Source of the DNA: Ceratothoa steindachneri
Taxonomy: Eukaryota > Arthropoda > Malacostraca > Isopoda > Cymothoidae
DNA length: 64,000 bases
Direction: 5' to 3'
Assembly (NCBI GenBank): GCA_963969495.1
Contig: OZ018337.1
Span: 86,588,777-86,652,776, forward strand
Shown here: positions 63,478 to 64,000 of the stretch, one piece after another
How the letters are laid out: the number at the start of each line of letters is the position of its first letter
How positions within the stretch are numbered: position 1 is the first letter of the stretch
Program-made: the position numbers and the translations under genes
The notes under the pieces: model-generated
Told to the model about the DNA's origin: nothing
The model's database searches: none
Seen by the model: the letters and a program-made list of their open reading frames with translations, nothing else

Positions 63478-64000
63478 ATGTCCTCATTACGAGGAAAATG
63501 TTGTAATTCCCCTGACTCGTTTTGCTCTATATGTGGTGTTTTGCTGAAACAACTCAAAGAATCAACATTTATATCTCTTTGTAACGAGCATATTTTGTTT
63601 AATTTAAGATTAAATTAGGTGCCAAGATAAATCGTGGACCCCGCACAATGTTTCAAAAACATGTGTCGAAAATCTACGCGAATAGAAAAAAGGCACAGGA
63701 AAAGAACAATGATTTGGCATTACTATGGTGTGGCGGGAGCCAAAACCCATATAAACGATTCATAAAATTTTATCCTAAAGACTTCTGGTTATAGCAAGAA
63801 AACGCGACATAAAATATCTTACCCAAAGCTTGATTCAGCAATTCGTCCAGTGCTTTATTCAGATGAAATCCCAGTAAGTGTATTCAAGGACATTCCTTCA
63901 CTTAATAATGTAAGGGATTACGTGAATCTAATGTAAGCAATGAATAAGATAGTGATACAGACTTTGTACATACAAAGACCCAAGAACGTAAAAACTTCAG
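63478..64000 (+). pseudogene. Family-U copy 4, N-terminal part, continues beyond the window
   Basis: ATG at 63478 opens MSSLRGKCCNSPDSFCSICG, just after a possible acceptor (TTTATGCAG). The frame is lost near 63615. In another frame 63620-63760 reads CQDKSWTPHNVSKTCVENLR and FGITMVWREPK, with stops where the family has Trp or Gly. A further frame (63800-63905) gives KISYPKLDSAIRP and DEIPVSVFKDIPSLNN. Together these cover the Cys/His-rich N-terminal module of the family. The copy sits exactly at the downstream edge of duplicated segment copy 2, as copy 2 of the family does for segment copy 1. It is broken in at least three places. The remainder lies outside the window. Confidence 0.8.

Larger units (their letters stand above)
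58060..63635 (+). repeat. Large duplicated segment, copy 2 (interrupted by solo LTR 4)
   Basis: Collinear with 21203-25482. Subtracting solo LTR 4 and one target copy leaves about 4.35 kb, close to the 4.28 kb of copy 1. Copy 2 also has a roughly 39-bp local duplication near 60379-60409 (CTATCTGCTCCTG... repeated) and about 42 extra bases near 60946-60990 absent from copy 1. Confidence 0.9.

Noticed and set aside
1..64000. CRISPR arrays, tRNA or rRNA genes, bacterial operons
   Set aside because: The tandem repeats have diverged units without regular unique spacers, and I found no cloverleaf or rRNA signature. The DNA is eukaryotic.

Overview
The window is AT-rich eukaryotic DNA with no intact conserved host gene. 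It reads as repeat-dense intergenic or intronic sequence from an animal. Everything recognisable is a decayed mobile element: mariner, Tc1-like, hAT/ZBED5-like and piggyBac transposase remnants, solo LTRs, foldback elements, and a multicopy protein family that I know from arthropod genomes but that has no assigned function. This points to an arthropod. A crustacean such as a parasitic copepod would fit the base composition and element types, but I cannot prove the species.

Layout. 1.2-2.2 kb: internally deleted mariner with both terminal inverted repeats, inserted in a TA microsatellite. 5.7-7.5 kb: longest copy of the uncharacterised arthropod family (called family U here). 8.8-10.1 kb: hAT/ZBED5-like pseudogene. 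13.8 kb: Tc1-like helix-turn-helix fragment. 19.6-21.05 kb: solo LTR 1. 21.2-25.5 kb: copy 1 of a large duplicated segment that carries a 784-bp foldback element and runs into a second family-U pseudogene (to 26.2 kb). 27.4 kb: 210-bp near-palindromic element. 29.2-29.9 kb: polypurine tract. 30.35-31.45 kb: piggyBac remnant (minus). 32.3-32.7 kb: Tc/mariner C-terminal remnant. 33.3, 39.2, 55.2-55.7 and 55.9 kb: copies of an AT-rich repeat. 34.4-35.45 kb: third family-U pseudogene (minus). 36.3 and 47.9 kb: tandem repeats. 45.56-46.77 kb: solo LTR 2. 50.03-51.51 kb: solo LTR 3. 54.1-54.7 kb: second mariner remnant. 58.06-63.6 kb: copy 2 of the duplicated segment, interrupted by solo LTR 4 (59.01-60.24 kb), running into a fourth family-U copy that leaves the window.

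The most informative signals are these. (a) Four solo LTRs each have TG...CA ends, a perfect 5-bp target duplication and an internal TATA box, followed downstream by a short tandem array. In LTR 3 the array units hold three successive hairpins whose stems change on both sides together, which suggests selection on RNA or DNA structure. (b) LTR 4 sits inside one copy of the duplication while the other copy keeps the exact empty site, so the events can be ordered. (c) Family U occurs four times in 64 kb, twice at the edge of the large duplicated unit.

Nothing here looks like a functioning operon, CRISPR array or intact transposase. Long stretches between the elements are AT-rich DNA in which I see no coding signal.
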